Source: Roseinatronobacter sp052379845 (GTDB taxonomy: Bacteria; Pseudomonadota; Alphaproteobacteria; Rhodobacterales; Rhodobacteraceae). From it: 64,000 nucleotides of DNA. The DNA lies in NCBI GenBank assembly GCA_052379845.1, contig JBQTCF010000019.1, one strand, 5' to 3'. Each line of letters begins with the position of its first letter. Position 1 is the first letter of the stretch. Of this stretch, positions 52,977 through 62,272 are shown in pieces. Position numbers and translations under genes: made by a program. The notes beneath the pieces are model-generated. The model did no database searches, had not been told where the DNA came from, and was given only the letters and a program-made list of their open reading frames with translations.

Positions 52977-54581
52977 ATGTGGGATTACTTGAAGCTTGTT
53001 GTATTGGGGGTGGTCGTGGTTGTCGCTGCGATTGCTGCCAGTATGGCACGCGATTTGCCTTATTTGGTCCATATGCTGGTGATCATGCTTGCCGCAGCAA
53101 TCACCTTCATGTGGTTAATTCGCCGTGTCGGGGAACCGGCCATTGTTGCGAATCCTAACGAATATATGGATGGGCCTGTTCGTTTTGGCGTAGTCGCAAC
53201 GGCGTTTTGGGGCGTTGTGGGCTTTTTGGTCGGTGTTGTCATCGCATTTCAGTTGGCATGGCCAGACCTGAACTTCCAATGGGCACAAGGGTATTTGAAT
53301 TTTGGGCGTCTGCGTCCGCTGCACACCTCGGCGGTGATTTTTGCCTTCGGGGGCAATGCGCTTATTGCGACTGCGTTCTATGTTGTTCAGCGCACCTCGG
53401 CCTCGCGGCTGTGGGGCGGCGGTCTGGCGTGGTTCGTGTTCTGGGGCTATCAGATCTTCATCGTCATGGCTGCAACAGGCTATGTGCTGGGGTCCAGCCA
53501 GGGCAATGAATATGCCGAACCCGAATGGTTGACAGACTTGTGGCTGACCATTGTTTGGGTGGCGTTCCTTGCGGTTTACATGGGCACGGTCATCAACCGG
53601 CGTGAACCGCATATCTATGTCGCCAACTGGTTCTACATTGCGTTCATTGTGACCGTTGCAATGCTGCACCTTGTCAACAACGCTGCGATTCCCGTTTCGG
53701 CATTCGGGTCGAAATCTGTTCCTGTGTGGTCTGGCGTTCAGTCCGCCATGATCCAGTGGTGGTATGGCCATAACGCTGTGGGATTTTTCCTGACAGCGGG
53801 CTTTCTGGGTATGATGTATTACTTCATTCCCAAGCAGGCGGAACGTCCGGTTTACAGCTACAAACTATCGATCATGCATTTCTGGGCGCTGATCTTCCTG
53901 TATATCTGGGCCGGCCCGCACCATCTACATTACACTGCGCTGCCTGACTGGGCGCAGACATTGGGCATGACCTTTTCGATCATGCTGTGGATGCCAAGCT
54001 GGGGCGGCATGATCAATGGTCTGATGACGCTTTCGGGCGCGTGGGACAAGCTGCGCACGGATCCAATTATCCGCATGATGGTGGTGGCCGTGGGTTTCTA
54101 CGGGATGGCCACGTTTGAGGGGCCGATGATGTCCATCAAGGCCGTGAACAGCCTGTCGCATTATACCGACTGGACCATTGGCCATGTGCATTCCGGCGCG
54201 CTGGGCTGGAACGGTATGATCACCTTCGGCGCGCTGTATTATCTGGTGCCGAAACTGTGGCAGCGCGAGGGGCTGTATAGCCTGCGGCTGGTCAGCTGGC
54301 ACTTCTGGTTGGCGACCATCGGGATCGTTCTTTATGCGGCGTCCATGTGGGTGACCGGCATCATGGAAGGTCTGATGTGGCGTGAAGTCGATGCGCAAGG
54401 TTTCCTTGTCAATTCCTTCGCGGACACAGTTGCGGCCAAGTTCCCGATGTATGTGGTGCGGGGTCTGGGCGGAACGCTGTTCCTGCTGGGCGCGATCATC
54501 ATGTGCTACAACCTGTGGAAAACTGTGACGAGCACGGCGGCAAGACAGCCCGCCCGTGCCGCTGCAGTGCCCGCTGAATAA
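52977..54581 (+). CDS. ccoN: cbb3-type cytochrome c oxidase subunit I
   Basis: 534 residues, twelve or more helices; the catalytic subunit with low-spin haem b, high-spin haem b3 and CuB. Ligand His residues are visible in LRPLHTSAVIFAFGGN, WWYGHNAVGFF, WAGPHHLHYTALPDW and IGHVHSGALGWNGM. It reduces oxygen at very low concentrations. First gene of ccoNOQP, preceded by an FNR box. Confidence 0.97.
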   Translation: MWDYLKLVVLGVVVVVAAIAASMARDLPYLVHMLVIMLAAAITFMWLIRRVGEPAIVANPNEYMDGPVRFGVVATAFWGVVGFLVGVVIAFQLAWPDLNFQWAQGYLNFGRLRPLHTSAVIFAFGGNALIATAFYVVQRTSASRLWGGGLAWFVFWGYQIFIVMAATGYVLGSSQGNEYAEPEWLTDLWLTIVWVAFLAVYMGTVINRREPHIYVANWFYIAFIVTVAMLHLVNNAAIPVSAFGSKSVPVWSGVQSAMIQWWYGHNAVGFFLTAGFLGMMYYFIPKQAERPVYSYKLSIMHFWALIFLYIWAGPHHLHYTALPDWAQTLGMTFSIMLWMPSWGGMINGLMTLSGAWDKLRTDPIIRMMVVAVGFYGMATFEGPMMSIKAVNSLSHYTDWTIGHVHSGALGWNGMITFGALYYLVPKLWQREGLYSLRLVSWHFWLATIGIVLYAASMWVTGIMEGLMWREVDAQGFLVNSFADTVAAKFPMYVVRGLGGTLFLLGAIIMCYNLWKTVTSTAARQPARAAAVPAE

Positions 54582-54595
54582 CCGAGGGCGCTAGA

Positions 54596-55327
54596 ATGGG
54601 ACTTCTTGATCACCATAAGAAAATCGAAACGCATGCAACACTTTTGCTGGTGCTGTCGTTTCTGGTCGTGACCATCGGGGGCATTGTTCAGATTGTGCCA
54701 CTGTTCTATCTGGACAACACCATCGAAAAGGTTGAAGGCATGCGCCCCTATGCGCCGCTGGAAATCGCGGGCCGCGAGATTTATTTGCGCGAAGGGTGCT
54801 ATGTGTGCCACAGCCAGATGATCCGCCCCATGCGTGACGAGGTGGAACGTTACGGTCATTACAGCCTTGCGGCGGAATCGATGTATGACCATCCGTTCCA
54901 ATGGGGGTCCAAACGGACAGGGCCGGACCTGGCCCGTCTGGGCGGGCGCTATTCGGATGACTGGCATGTTCAGCACATGATCAACCCGCGCGACGTCGTG
55001 CCCGAATCCATCATGCCGTCCTATGGCTACATGCTGGATCGCACACTGGACCGGTCGGATGCCGAACATGTGCGCGATATCATGGCGGTCTATCGCACGC
55101 TGGGGCACCCCTACACCGAAGACATGATGGAAAACGCGGTCGGTGACTTCTTCGCGCAAGCCGAAGATTTCGGGGATGCAGCTGTTCTGGACCGCTATCC
55201 GGGCGCACAACAGCGCAATTTCGACGGGCAGGCGCAAGTCACCGAAATGGACGCCATCATTGCCTACATGCAGATGCTGGGAACCTTGGTCGATTTCGAC
55301 ACATTTGTTCCAGTAGCCAATCGCTAA
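54596..55327 (+). CDS. ccoO: cbb3-type cytochrome c oxidase subunit II (mono-haem)
   Basis: 243 residues. One N-terminal anchor (about 15-40) and a periplasmic cytochrome c domain with CYVCHSQMIRPM (about residue 68). The distal Met is in ESIMPSYGYM. Starts 14 bases after ccoN. Confidence 0.96.
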   Translation: MGLLDHHKKIETHATLLLVLSFLVVTIGGIVQIVPLFYLDNTIEKVEGMRPYAPLEIAGREIYLREGCYVCHSQMIRPMRDEVERYGHYSLAAESMYDHPFQWGSKRTGPDLARLGGRYSDDWHVQHMINPRDVVPESIMPSYGYMLDRTLDRSDAEHVRDIMAVYRTLGHPYTEDMMENAVGDFFAQAEDFGDAAVLDRYPGAQQRNFDGQAQVTEMDAIIAYMQMLGTLVDFDTFVPVANR

Positions 55328-55339
55328 GGGGGAAGGGAC

Positions 55340-55558
55340 ATGGAAACATATACTTTTCTGCGTGCGTTTGCCGATAGCTGGCATTTGCTGTTCATGTTTT
55401 GCTTCTTCATCGGGGTGTTTTTGTTCATCCTGCGCCCCGGTTCAAGGAAGGTTCATGATGAAACCGCGAACATGATTTTCCGAAATGATGACAAGCCGGC
55501 AGGGGACGACAGCGCCCCCCGCGCAGCGCGTCACGTCGAACCGAAAGAGGCCCGCTGA
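55340..55558 (+). CDS. ccoQ: cbb3-type cytochrome c oxidase subunit CcoQ
   Basis: 72 residues with one helix (about 13-32, ending FLFILRPGSRKVHDE). CcoQ stabilises the oxidase and helps CcoP to join. Its stop and the ccoP start overlap by one base (TGATG). Confidence 0.93.
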   Translation: METYTFLRAFADSWHLLFMFCFFIGVFLFILRPGSRKVHDETANMIFRNDDKPAGDDSAPRAARHVEPKEAR

Positions 55559-56478
55559 TGGCTGACAATTCCGAAAACAAGGTCACACCTGCCTCTCGGC
55601 AATATCCTGATCCGGGCAGAAAGCTGAAAGACGATGTTGCGACCACGGGTCACAGCTGGGACGGGATTGAAGAATACGACAACCCCATGCCGCGTTGGTG
55701 GGTCTGGATATTCATCATTACCATTATCTGGTCGGTCGGCTATTGGCTTGCCTATCCGGCATGGCCGGGTATCAAATCCTCGACGGCGGGTTTGTTGGGC
55801 TATTCCTCCCGCGCCAATGTTGTCGCCGAGATTGATGAGTTCGAGGCCCGCAACGAGCAGTTCTTCGTTCAGCTTGTTGATACCGATCTGGAAGACCTGC
55901 GCGACAATGACGATTTGCACCGATTTGCAGTGAATGCCGGTGCGGCGGTGTTTCGTGCGCAATGTTCGCAATGCCACGGCAGTGGTGGTGCAGGTGTTCA
56001 GGCCGCCGGTTACCCGAACCTGCTGGATGATGACTGGCTGTGGGGCGGCACCTATGATGATATCTTGACAACGGTGACATGGGGTATCCGCAACGAAGAC
56101 CATGCTGATGCGCGTTGGTCGGAAATGCCCGCTTTTGGTCGTGACGGTCTGCTGGATGATCCCGAGATTGACCAGATCGTGAATCACGTTCTGTCCTTGT
56201 CGGGGTCCGACCATGACGCGCAACTTGCGTCAGCGGGCGCAGAGTTGTTTGAAATAAACTGTGCATCCTGCCACGGGGATGGCGGCGAGGGGGATTATTT
56301 CCTTGGTGCGCCCGCGCTGAACAATCAGGTCTGGCTGTATGGTGGGTCGTTTGATGCCATTCGCGAAACGGTCTATTATTCGCGCTTCGGTGTGATGCCC
56401 GGGTTTGAAAACCGCCTGCGCGAAGCTGAAATCCGCGCAGTTGCGGCTTATGTCCACCAACTGGGCGGCGGACAGTAA
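55558..56478 (+). CDS. ccoP: cbb3-type cytochrome c oxidase subunit III (di-haem)
   Basis: 306 residues. A cytoplasmic N-terminus, one or two close hydrophobic segments (about 47-70), and two cytochrome c domains with CSQCHG (about 138) and CASCHG (about 237), plus distal Met residues in WSEMPAFG and GVMPGFE. It receives electrons from cytochrome c. Last gene of ccoNOQP; a terminator-like hairpin follows. Confidence 0.96.
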   Translation: MADNSENKVTPASRQYPDPGRKLKDDVATTGHSWDGIEEYDNPMPRWWVWIFIITIIWSVGYWLAYPAWPGIKSSTAGLLGYSSRANVVAEIDEFEARNEQFFVQLVDTDLEDLRDNDDLHRFAVNAGAAVFRAQCSQCHGSGGAGVQAAGYPNLLDDDWLWGGTYDDILTTVTWGIRNEDHADARWSEMPAFGRDGLLDDPEIDQIVNHVLSLSGSDHDAQLASAGAELFEINCASCHGDGGEGDYFLGAPALNNQVWLYGGSFDAIRETVYYSRFGVMPGFENRLREAEIRAVAAYVHQLGGGQ

Positions 56479-56497
56479 CGCTGGCATGGTTGGAAAT

Positions 56498-56536
56498 GAA
56501 CAGGCCCTTGCGCAAGCAGGGGCCTGTTCCGTTTTC
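56498..56536 (+). terminator. terminator of ccoNOQP
   Basis: Perfect 10-bp arms (GAACAGGCCC 56498-56507 with 56520-56529) are followed by CGTTTTC. The U-run is short. Confidence 0.65.
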
Positions 56537-56593
56537 AGGGGCAATCCTGACCTTGCGACATCCTGTCGCCTGTTGCTCGGGGCCAGGAAGTAT

Positions 56594-56607
56594 TTGATCT
56601 GCATCAA
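56594..56607 (+). promoter_or_regulatory. FNR box 1 between ccoP and ccoG
   Basis: TTGAT-CTGC-ATCAA, a perfect consensus match, 240 bases before ccoG. TTTATG at 56622-56627 could be a -10. A start near 56635-56642 would place a structured stretch (56642-56706) at the 5' end of the RNA. Confidence 0.8.
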
Positions 56608-56641
56608 TGCTGCGCGCCGGATTTATGGCAAAGCTCACCCA

Positions 56642-56706
56642 AGCCCTGGTCTGCAGGGCTGCGTCGGCCTTCGTTCCTGTTCGCGCGTGTTACTGAAGGC
56701 CGACGC
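56642..56706 (+). other. two tandem hairpins, possible leader or small RNA
   Basis: Hairpin 1: AGCCCTG (56642-56648) with CAGGGCT (56654-56660). Hairpin 2: perfect 12-bp arms GCGTCGGCCTTC (56661-56672) with 56695-56706. They start where a transcript from FNR box 1 would begin. No U-run follows, so this may be a ccoG leader or a small RNA; the call is inference. Confidence 0.35.
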
Positions 56707-56777
56707 TACCTCATTCCCCCGCAAAAACAATGTGGTGCTGCGTCAAATTGTCAAAAGATGCATTGCGGAAGTGTTTT

Positions 56778-56791
56778 TTGATTCAAGTCAA
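56778..56791 (+). promoter_or_regulatory. FNR box 2, proximal to ccoG
   Basis: TTGAT-TCAA-GTCAA, one mismatch from consensus. Centre at 56784.5; a -10-like TGTGAT at 56811-56816 predicts a start near 56824, about 40 bases away, fitting class II activation of ccoGHIS. Confidence 0.75.
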
Positions 56792-56846
56792 GGTTTGTTC
56801 TGGTGGCGCATGTGATCACCATATCAGCCATTAGCCGGAGCAGGAT

Positions 56847-58277
56847 ATGAGTGCCCCAGACCAGACCCCGCCGCCCCTGTATGCCAAACGCGAACCCATT
56901 TTCCCGCGCCGCGTAAGCGGCAGCTTCCGCACGATGAAGTGGTGGCTTCTGGCGGTCATGCTGGGAATCTACTATCTGGTTCCGTGGATTCGCTGGGACC
57001 GCGGCGCGGAAATGCCCAATCAGGCCGTGTTGCTGGACCTTGCCAACCGGCGCTTCTTTTTCTTCATGATCGAAATCTGGCCGCATGAATTCTACTTCGT
57101 GGCGGGCCTGCTGATCATGGCGGGGATCGGGTTGTTCCTGTTTACGTCTGCCTTGGGGCGGGTCTGGTGTGGGTATGCCTGCCCGCAAACTGTGTGGACG
57201 GACCTGTTCATACTGGTCGAACGCTGGGTAGAAGGGGACCGCAACGCCCGCCTGCGCTTGCACCGCAAGGGCTGGGATTTTGAGAAGCTTCGCAAATATG
57301 GCCTGAAATGGGTGTTGTGGTTCCTGATCGGCATGGCAACCGGCGGCGCGTGGGTGTTCTATTTCGCGGATGCGCCCACCTTGTTCGTTGATCTGTTCAC
57401 CGGACAGGCCAGCATGATTGCCTATCTGACAGTTCTTATCCTGACGATGACGACCTTTCTGTTTGGCGGTTTTTTCCGGGAACAGATTTGCATTTATGCG
57501 TGCCCATGGCCGCGCATTCAGGCCGCGATGATGGACGAGGACACGCTGACAATCGGGTATCGTGACTGGCGCGGCGAACCGCGTGGGAAACTGAAGAAGG
57601 GCCAGCTTGATCCGGGACAGGGCGACTGCATTGATTGTATGGCATGTGTGAATGTCTGCCCCATGGGAATCGATATTCGGGACGGGCAGCAGATGGAATG
57701 CATCACCTGCGGGTTGTGCATTGATGCCTGCGATGAAGTGATGGACCGTATCGGCAAGCCGCGCGGGCTGGTCGCCTATATGGCCCTGTCCGACGAGATT
57801 GCAGAACGCGAAGGCAAGAACGCCAAGTCCGTGTGGAAACATGTGTTCCGCCCGCGCACCGTGCTTTATACCGCGATTTGGGGGGTTATTGGCATAGGGC
57901 TGGTCGTGGCGCTGTTCATCCGCGCCGATCTGGACATGAGCGTTTCACCGATCCGCAACCCCACCCATATTGTGTTGTCTGACGGTACGGTGCGCAATGT
58001 TTATGACATACGGCTGCGCAACATGTATCATGAACCCCGCGAATTTGTGTTGTCGGTGACGGAAAACCCCGATCTGGCCCTGTCAATCGAAGGTGAAGAC
58101 AGCACAGCAGTAACTGTTGGCCCCGATGAGATGGCCTTGTTGCGCGTCTATCTGACCGCCGCGCCTGACACGTCATCGGCTAGCGCGGACCGTCGGCCAG
58201 CGCGCATTTGGGCAACCCTGTCGGGGACATCGGAACGTGTCTATTCCGACACAACATTCAACGGGAGGAACCAATGA
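56847..58277 (+). CDS. ccoG: cbb3 oxidase maturation protein CcoG (RdxB/FixG)
   Basis: 476 residues, five helices, and two 4Fe-4S sites: CIDCMACVNVCPMG (about 262-275) and CITCGLCIDACD (about 290-301). Membrane Cys in GRVWCGYACPQTVW and IYACPWPRIQ match the copper-reduction role known for CcoG, which delivers Cu(I) for CuB. The C-terminus is an Ig-like periplasmic domain. Overlaps ccoH as ATGA. Confidence 0.95.
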   Translation: MSAPDQTPPPLYAKREPIFPRRVSGSFRTMKWWLLAVMLGIYYLVPWIRWDRGAEMPNQAVLLDLANRRFFFFMIEIWPHEFYFVAGLLIMAGIGLFLFTSALGRVWCGYACPQTVWTDLFILVERWVEGDRNARLRLHRKGWDFEKLRKYGLKWVLWFLIGMATGGAWVFYFADAPTLFVDLFTGQASMIAYLTVLILTMTTFLFGGFFREQICIYACPWPRIQAAMMDEDTLTIGYRDWRGEPRGKLKKGQLDPGQGDCIDCMACVNVCPMGIDIRDGQQMECITCGLCIDACDEVMDRIGKPRGLVAYMALSDEIAEREGKNAKSVWKHVFRPRTVLYTAIWGVIGIGLVVALFIRADLDMSVSPIRNPTHIVLSDGTVRNVYDIRLRNMYHEPREFVLSVTENPDLALSIEGEDSTAVTVGPDEMALLRVYLTAAPDTSSASADRRPARIWATLSGTSERVYSDTTFNGRNQ

Positions 58278-58744
58278 CACAAACAGCACCCAAGGGGTTC
58301 CGCATGACGGGCACCAAAGTTCTGGTAATTTGCCTTTCGGCATTCGGGGTTATTCTTGCCGCGAACCTGACGCTGGCGTTCAATGCGGTCAATACCTTCC
58401 CGGGGTTGGAAGTGGACAATTCCTATGTGGCCAGCCAGAATTTCAACGCAGAACTGGCTGCGCAGCTGTCGCTGGGCTGGGATGTGAAGGCAAGCGTGGA
58501 AGACGGGGCCTTGAAGCTGGCCATTACCGATGCGCAGGGCGCGCCCGTCCAAGTGGCCTATCTTGATGCGGTTGTGGGGGCGGCCACGCATGTGCGCGCC
58601 GATCAGACCCCCGATTTCCGCTTTGTGGACGGGGCTTACCGTGCGCCGGTGGAAATTGGGCCGGGCAACTGGAATATTCGTATGCATGCGGTCGCGGCTG
58701 ACGGCACAGAATTTCGCCAGCGTGTGGTGTTGCACGTCCGCTAG
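58274..58744 (+). CDS. ccoH: cbb3 oxidase assembly protein CcoH (FixH)
   Basis: 156 residues with one N-terminal helix (about 16-38, ending FNAVNTFPGLEVDNSYVASQNF) and a periplasmic beta domain of the FixH family. GGGAGGA precedes the ATG at 58274, which overlaps the ccoG stop. CcoH binds the assembling oxidase and is needed for its stability. Confidence 0.93.
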   Translation: MTQTAPKGFRMTGTKVLVICLSAFGVILAANLTLAFNAVNTFPGLEVDNSYVASQNFNAELAAQLSLGWDVKASVEDGALKLAITDAQGAPVQVAYLDAVVGAATHVRADQTPDFRFVDGAYRAPVEIGPGNWNIRMHAVAADGTEFRQRVVLHVR

Positions 58745-58753
58745 GGTGGCTTG

Positions 58754-60937
58754 ATGAGCACTGCAACCTTTCGCCCTTCGGCCTGCCCGGCCTGCGATGC
58801 GGCCCCCGCCGCCGAGGCCTTGGCAGGTGGGGCCGCGCTGCCCAATGCGCGGCTGCTGTTGTCGGTGCCCGAAGTGCATTGCGCGGCATGTATTTCCACG
58901 ATCGAACGCGATTTGGCACGCATGGAGGGGGTGAATTCCGCCCGCCTGAACCTGACGCTGAAGCGCCTTAGCGTTGATGCGGTGGCGGCTGTTGGGGTTC
59001 AGGACGTGATCGCGCGGCTGGACAGGCTGGGCTATGACGCGCATGAATTGGACGCGGGCACCTTGTCGATGACCGAAACCGACAAGCAGGGGCGCGAATT
59101 GCTGATGCGCCTTGGCGTGGCCGGTTTCGCGATGATGAACATCATGCTGTTGTCGGTGGCTGTATGGTCGGGGGCCGAAGGGCCGACCCGCGACATGTTC
59201 CACCTGATTTCGGCCTTGATCGCCATTCCCACAGTGGCGTTTTCGGGCCAGCCCTTCTTTCGGGCGGCCATCAAGGGGTTGCGGGCGGGCCGCATGGATA
59301 TGGACGCGCCCATTTCCTTTGCCATCATCCTGACGCTGATCATTTCCATTTATGAAACGCTGCAATCCGGTGAACATGCCTATTTTGAAGCGGTGGTCAT
59401 GTTGATCTTTTTCCTGTTGGCGGGGCGGTATCTGGATTTTCGCGCGCGTGCTGTGGCGCGGTCTGCCGCGCAGGAACTGGCCGCGCTGGAAGTGCCACGC
59501 GCCATGCGGCTGCGGGACGGTGTTGAAAGCACAGTTTCGGTGGCAGATCTGGCGGTGGGTGATCTGGTTCTGGTGCGTCCCGGCGGACGGGTGCCGGTGG
59601 ATGGTGTGGTGGTGGTGGGCAAGTCAGAAATTGACCGTTCGCTTCTGACGGGGGAAACCTTGCCTGTCTATGCCGCCGAAGGCAGTGTGCTAAGCGCGGG
59701 CGAAGTGAACCTGACAGGGCCATTGACCGTGCGCGTGACTGCCGCAGGCAAGGACAGTTCGCTGCACCGCATGGCGGATCTGGTGGCGAATGCTGAATCC
59801 GCGCGCACCAAATATACGACATTGGCGGAACGCGCTGCGCGGGCCTATGCGCCGACAATTCCCCTGCTATCTATTGGGGCGTTCATTGTCTGGATGTATA
59901 TTTCAGGCGGTGATCTGCGGTTGGCGGTGAATATTGCCGCCGCGACGTTGATCATCACCTGCCCCTGTGCACTGGGTCTGGCTGTTCCCGCCGTGGTGAC
60001 TGCCGCCAGTGGCAAGTTGTTCCGCAAGGGGTTGCTGATCAAGGACGGGACCGCGCTGGAACGGCTGGCCGAGGTGGACACCGTTATTTTCGACAAAACC
60101 GGCACCCTGACGATGGGCACACCCGCGCCCACCAATCTTGAAGCCCATGGCGCGACGGAAACCCGCGCGGCGCTTGCATTGGCAGAAGCGTCCAGCCATC
60201 CGCTGGCGCAGGCATTGGCGCAGGCATTGCGCATGCGCGGGGTTGATCCCGCGCCGCTGCAAGATGTGCAGGAAGTGCCCGGCTATGGGGTTGAGGGGAG
60301 CTGGCAGGGCCAGCGCGTGCGGTTGGGCCGTGCCGCATGGGTTGGCGCGGTGCCTGTTGAAATGACCGCCGCCTATTTCAGCAGGGATGACGCCACCGGC
60401 GCCTTTACGTTCAGCGACGCATTGCGCCCCGGTGCGGAAGATGTGGTCAAGGGATTGCAGGCACAGGGCAAGGCGGTTTTGCTGGTGTCTGGCGATGTGG
60501 CAGGCGTGGTGCGCGAGATGGCGCAGCGGCTGGGTATTGATGACTGGCACGCCGAGGCCTTGCCGCAGGACAAGGCCGCACGGATTGCCGCGTTGCAAGA
60601 TGCCGGTCACAAGGTGCTTATGGTGGGCGATGGGCTGAATGACACAGTGGCGCTAAGTGCCGCGCATGTGTCCATTTCGCCTGCATCCGCGCTGGACGCC
60701 GCGCGTGCGGCGTCTGACATGGTGCTTCTGGGCCGTGACATTGGGCCAATTTCCGACGCAATGCGCATTGCTGGCCAGTGCACCCGCCGCATCCGAGAGA
60801 ATTTCGTGCAATCAGGGGTGTATAATATTATCTTCGTTCCTATCGCCTTGTTGGGGTTTGCGACACCGCTTTGGGCGGCAGCAGTGATGTCGATTTCTTC
60901 CATCACTGTGACGCTGAATGCCTTGCGGTTGAAATGA
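58754..60937 (+). CDS. ccoI: copper-exporting P1B-type ATPase for cbb3 oxidase (CcoI/FixI)
   Basis: 727 residues. An N-terminal CPACD pair and a heavy-metal-binding domain with CAACIST (about residue 40), eight helices, LTGET, the metal-site CPC in IITCPCALGLAVP (about 400), phosphorylated Asp in VIFDKTGTLTMG (about 450), SSHPLAQA and VGDGLNDTVAL. It moves copper to the periplasm for cbb3 assembly. ATG at 58754; the TTG three bases upstream is ignored. Confidence 0.95.
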   Translation: MSTATFRPSACPACDAAPAAEALAGGAALPNARLLLSVPEVHCAACISTIERDLARMEGVNSARLNLTLKRLSVDAVAAVGVQDVIARLDRLGYDAHELDAGTLSMTETDKQGRELLMRLGVAGFAMMNIMLLSVAVWSGAEGPTRDMFHLISALIAIPTVAFSGQPFFRAAIKGLRAGRMDMDAPISFAIILTLIISIYETLQSGEHAYFEAVVMLIFFLLAGRYLDFRARAVARSAAQELAALEVPRAMRLRDGVESTVSVADLAVGDLVLVRPGGRVPVDGVVVVGKSEIDRSLLTGETLPVYAAEGSVLSAGEVNLTGPLTVRVTAAGKDSSLHRMADLVANAESARTKYTTLAERAARAYAPTIPLLSIGAFIVWMYISGGDLRLAVNIAAATLIITCPCALGLAVPAVVTAASGKLFRKGLLIKDGTALERLAEVDTVIFDKTGTLTMGTPAPTNLEAHGATETRAALALAEASSHPLAQALAQALRMRGVDPAPLQDVQEVPGYGVEGSWQGQRVRLGRAAWVGAVPVEMTAAYFSRDDATGAFTFSDALRPGAEDVVKGLQAQGKAVLLVSGDVAGVVREMAQRLGIDDWHAEALPQDKAARIAALQDAGHKVLMVGDGLNDTVALSAAHVSISPASALDAARAASDMVLLGRDIGPISDAMRIAGQCTRRIRENFVQSGVYNIIFVPIALLGFATPLWAAAVMSISSITVTLNALRLK

Positions 60938-60955
60938 TAAAAGGATCACTGCACC

Positions 60956-61132
60956 ATGGAAGTCCTGACCATTCTGATACCCGTTTCCCTGTTTTTGGGG
61001 TTCGTGGGACTGGCAGCGTTTCTGTGGACGCTGCGCAAGGGCATGTATGATGACCCGGACGGCGACAGCCAGCGCATTTTGAACGCGCAATATGATGATG
61101 CCCCCAAACCCGTGAAACGCGACACGCGCTAG
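60956..61132 (+). CDS. ccoS: cbb3 oxidase maturation protein CcoS
   Basis: 58 residues translated by hand: MEVLTILIPVSLFLGF begins a single helix (about 3-25), followed by LWTLRKGMYDDPDGDSQRIL, the CcoS hallmark of a helix ending before a YDDxxGD word. The ATG at 60956 follows AAGGATC. CcoS is needed for haem b and copper insertion into CcoN. Last gene of ccoGHIS, 18 bases after ccoI. Confidence 0.92.
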   Translation: MEVLTILIPVSLFLGFVGLAAFLWTLRKGMYDDPDGDSQRILNAQYDDAPKPVKRDTR

Positions 61133-61289
61133 CCAGCAACAAGTGGCGCGGTGACCCCCCCAGTGCGCAATCAGGGCCGCAGGCCGCCGAACATTCGGCG
61201 GGCCGTGACACGTCCTGCCGAGTGCGCGGGCTATACCAAGTGCGAAGGGCAGGTTCAGGCAAAAACCGAACAGTGCAGGCGCTTTAGCG

Positions 61290-62198
61290 TCAGGTATTCT
61301 TCCAGCGCCTGTGTGACCACATCCATTGGTCCATATGGGTTTTGACCAGCGTTTCCAGCGACCGGTTCAACTGCGCTGTCATTGTGCGCGCGTCCGAATG
61401 GGGCACAGGGTCTTCAATCCGCACCCGAAACGAAATCCCGTCCGGGTTTCGAATGCCATAGACCGGCACCAGAAGTGCGTTGTATTTCAAGGCAAGTTCC
61501 GCTGCCGAAAGCGCGGTGCGCGCGGGTTTTCCGATGAAATCGATGACTTCGCCATGCGCCATGTAATGGTCGACAACCATGCCCACCATCCCGCCGCGGC
61601 GCAAGAACCGCAGCATATGCGCCAGCCCTTCGCGCCCGCGTGCGAAGACAGGTGTGCCGATATGTGAAATGGCGGCAACATAGCGGGAATTGAAGGCAGG
61701 GTTGGTCATGGGCATATAAAACCCCGCGACATTGAACCCTTGCGCCAGCAGATACCCGCGCGCGGCGTCGTAATTGCCCAGATGGGCGGTCACCAACATG
61801 ACGGGCCGTCCTTGGGCGTGCGCGTCTTGCAGTGCCGCCAGCCCGGTGCCTTCAACCACGCTGTCGCGCGCGCGTTCCAGAAATTCATCGCCGGTGAATA
61901 TTTCGGCCATGGTGCGCGCCATGTTGTCGGGCACCTTGCGGCACAGACGCGCAACTTCGGACCGGGACAGGTCCGGCATGACATAGGCAAGATTGGCCCG
62001 AATGCGCGCGCGCATCCCCGCCAGCGGTCCAATCACGGCCCCCCCCAGCCAGCCAATCGCCGGAATGCGCCAGCGATAGGGCAGCGGCCGCAGCGCCGAC
62101 AGCAGGACCGCAGCAAAGCGGTCCTGCGCCCAGTGCTGCCAACTGGGGCGCTGTGCCGTGGTCTTGTCAGCTGTTGATATGTCCGACTGTTCCGCCAT
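61290..62198 (-). CDS. lysophospholipid/lauroyl acyltransferase family protein (LpxL/HtrB-like)
   Basis: 302 residues. The acyltransferase catalytic His-Asp pair is in AHLGNYDAARG (about residue 140), followed by FYMPMTNPAFNSRY, FARGREGLAHMLRFLRRGGMVGMVVDHY and the C-terminal QWMWSHRRWK, typical of lipid A late acyltransferases. The N-terminal hydrophobic stretch (about 30-62) suggests peripheral inner-membrane placement. The acyl chain and acceptor cannot be told. ATG 62198 is used; an in-frame TTG at 62234 is less likely. Confidence 0.88.
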   Translation of the reverse strand: MAEQSDISTADKTTAQRPSWQHWAQDRFAAVLLSALRPLPYRWRIPAIGWLGGAVIGPLAGMRARIRANLAYVMPDLSRSEVARLCRKVPDNMARTMAEIFTGDEFLERARDSVVEGTGLAALQDAHAQGRPVMLVTAHLGNYDAARGYLLAQGFNVAGFYMPMTNPAFNSRYVAAISHIGTPVFARGREGLAHMLRFLRRGGMVGMVVDHYMAHGEVIDFIGKPARTALSAAELALKYNALLVPVYGIRNPDGISFRVRIEDPVPHSDARTMTAQLNRSLETLVKTHMDQWMWSHRRWKNT

Positions 62199-62272
62199 CC
62201 GCGCTGATTGCACCCGACAGGTGCCCAAAGTCAAGAATTCCTGCCCTTATCAGCCAGGCGCACTGTCAGATT

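Noticed and set aside
61184..61201. CCGCCGAA/TTCGGCGG hairpin after ccoS
   Set aside because: Loop too short and no U-run; may be a chance GC palindrome.
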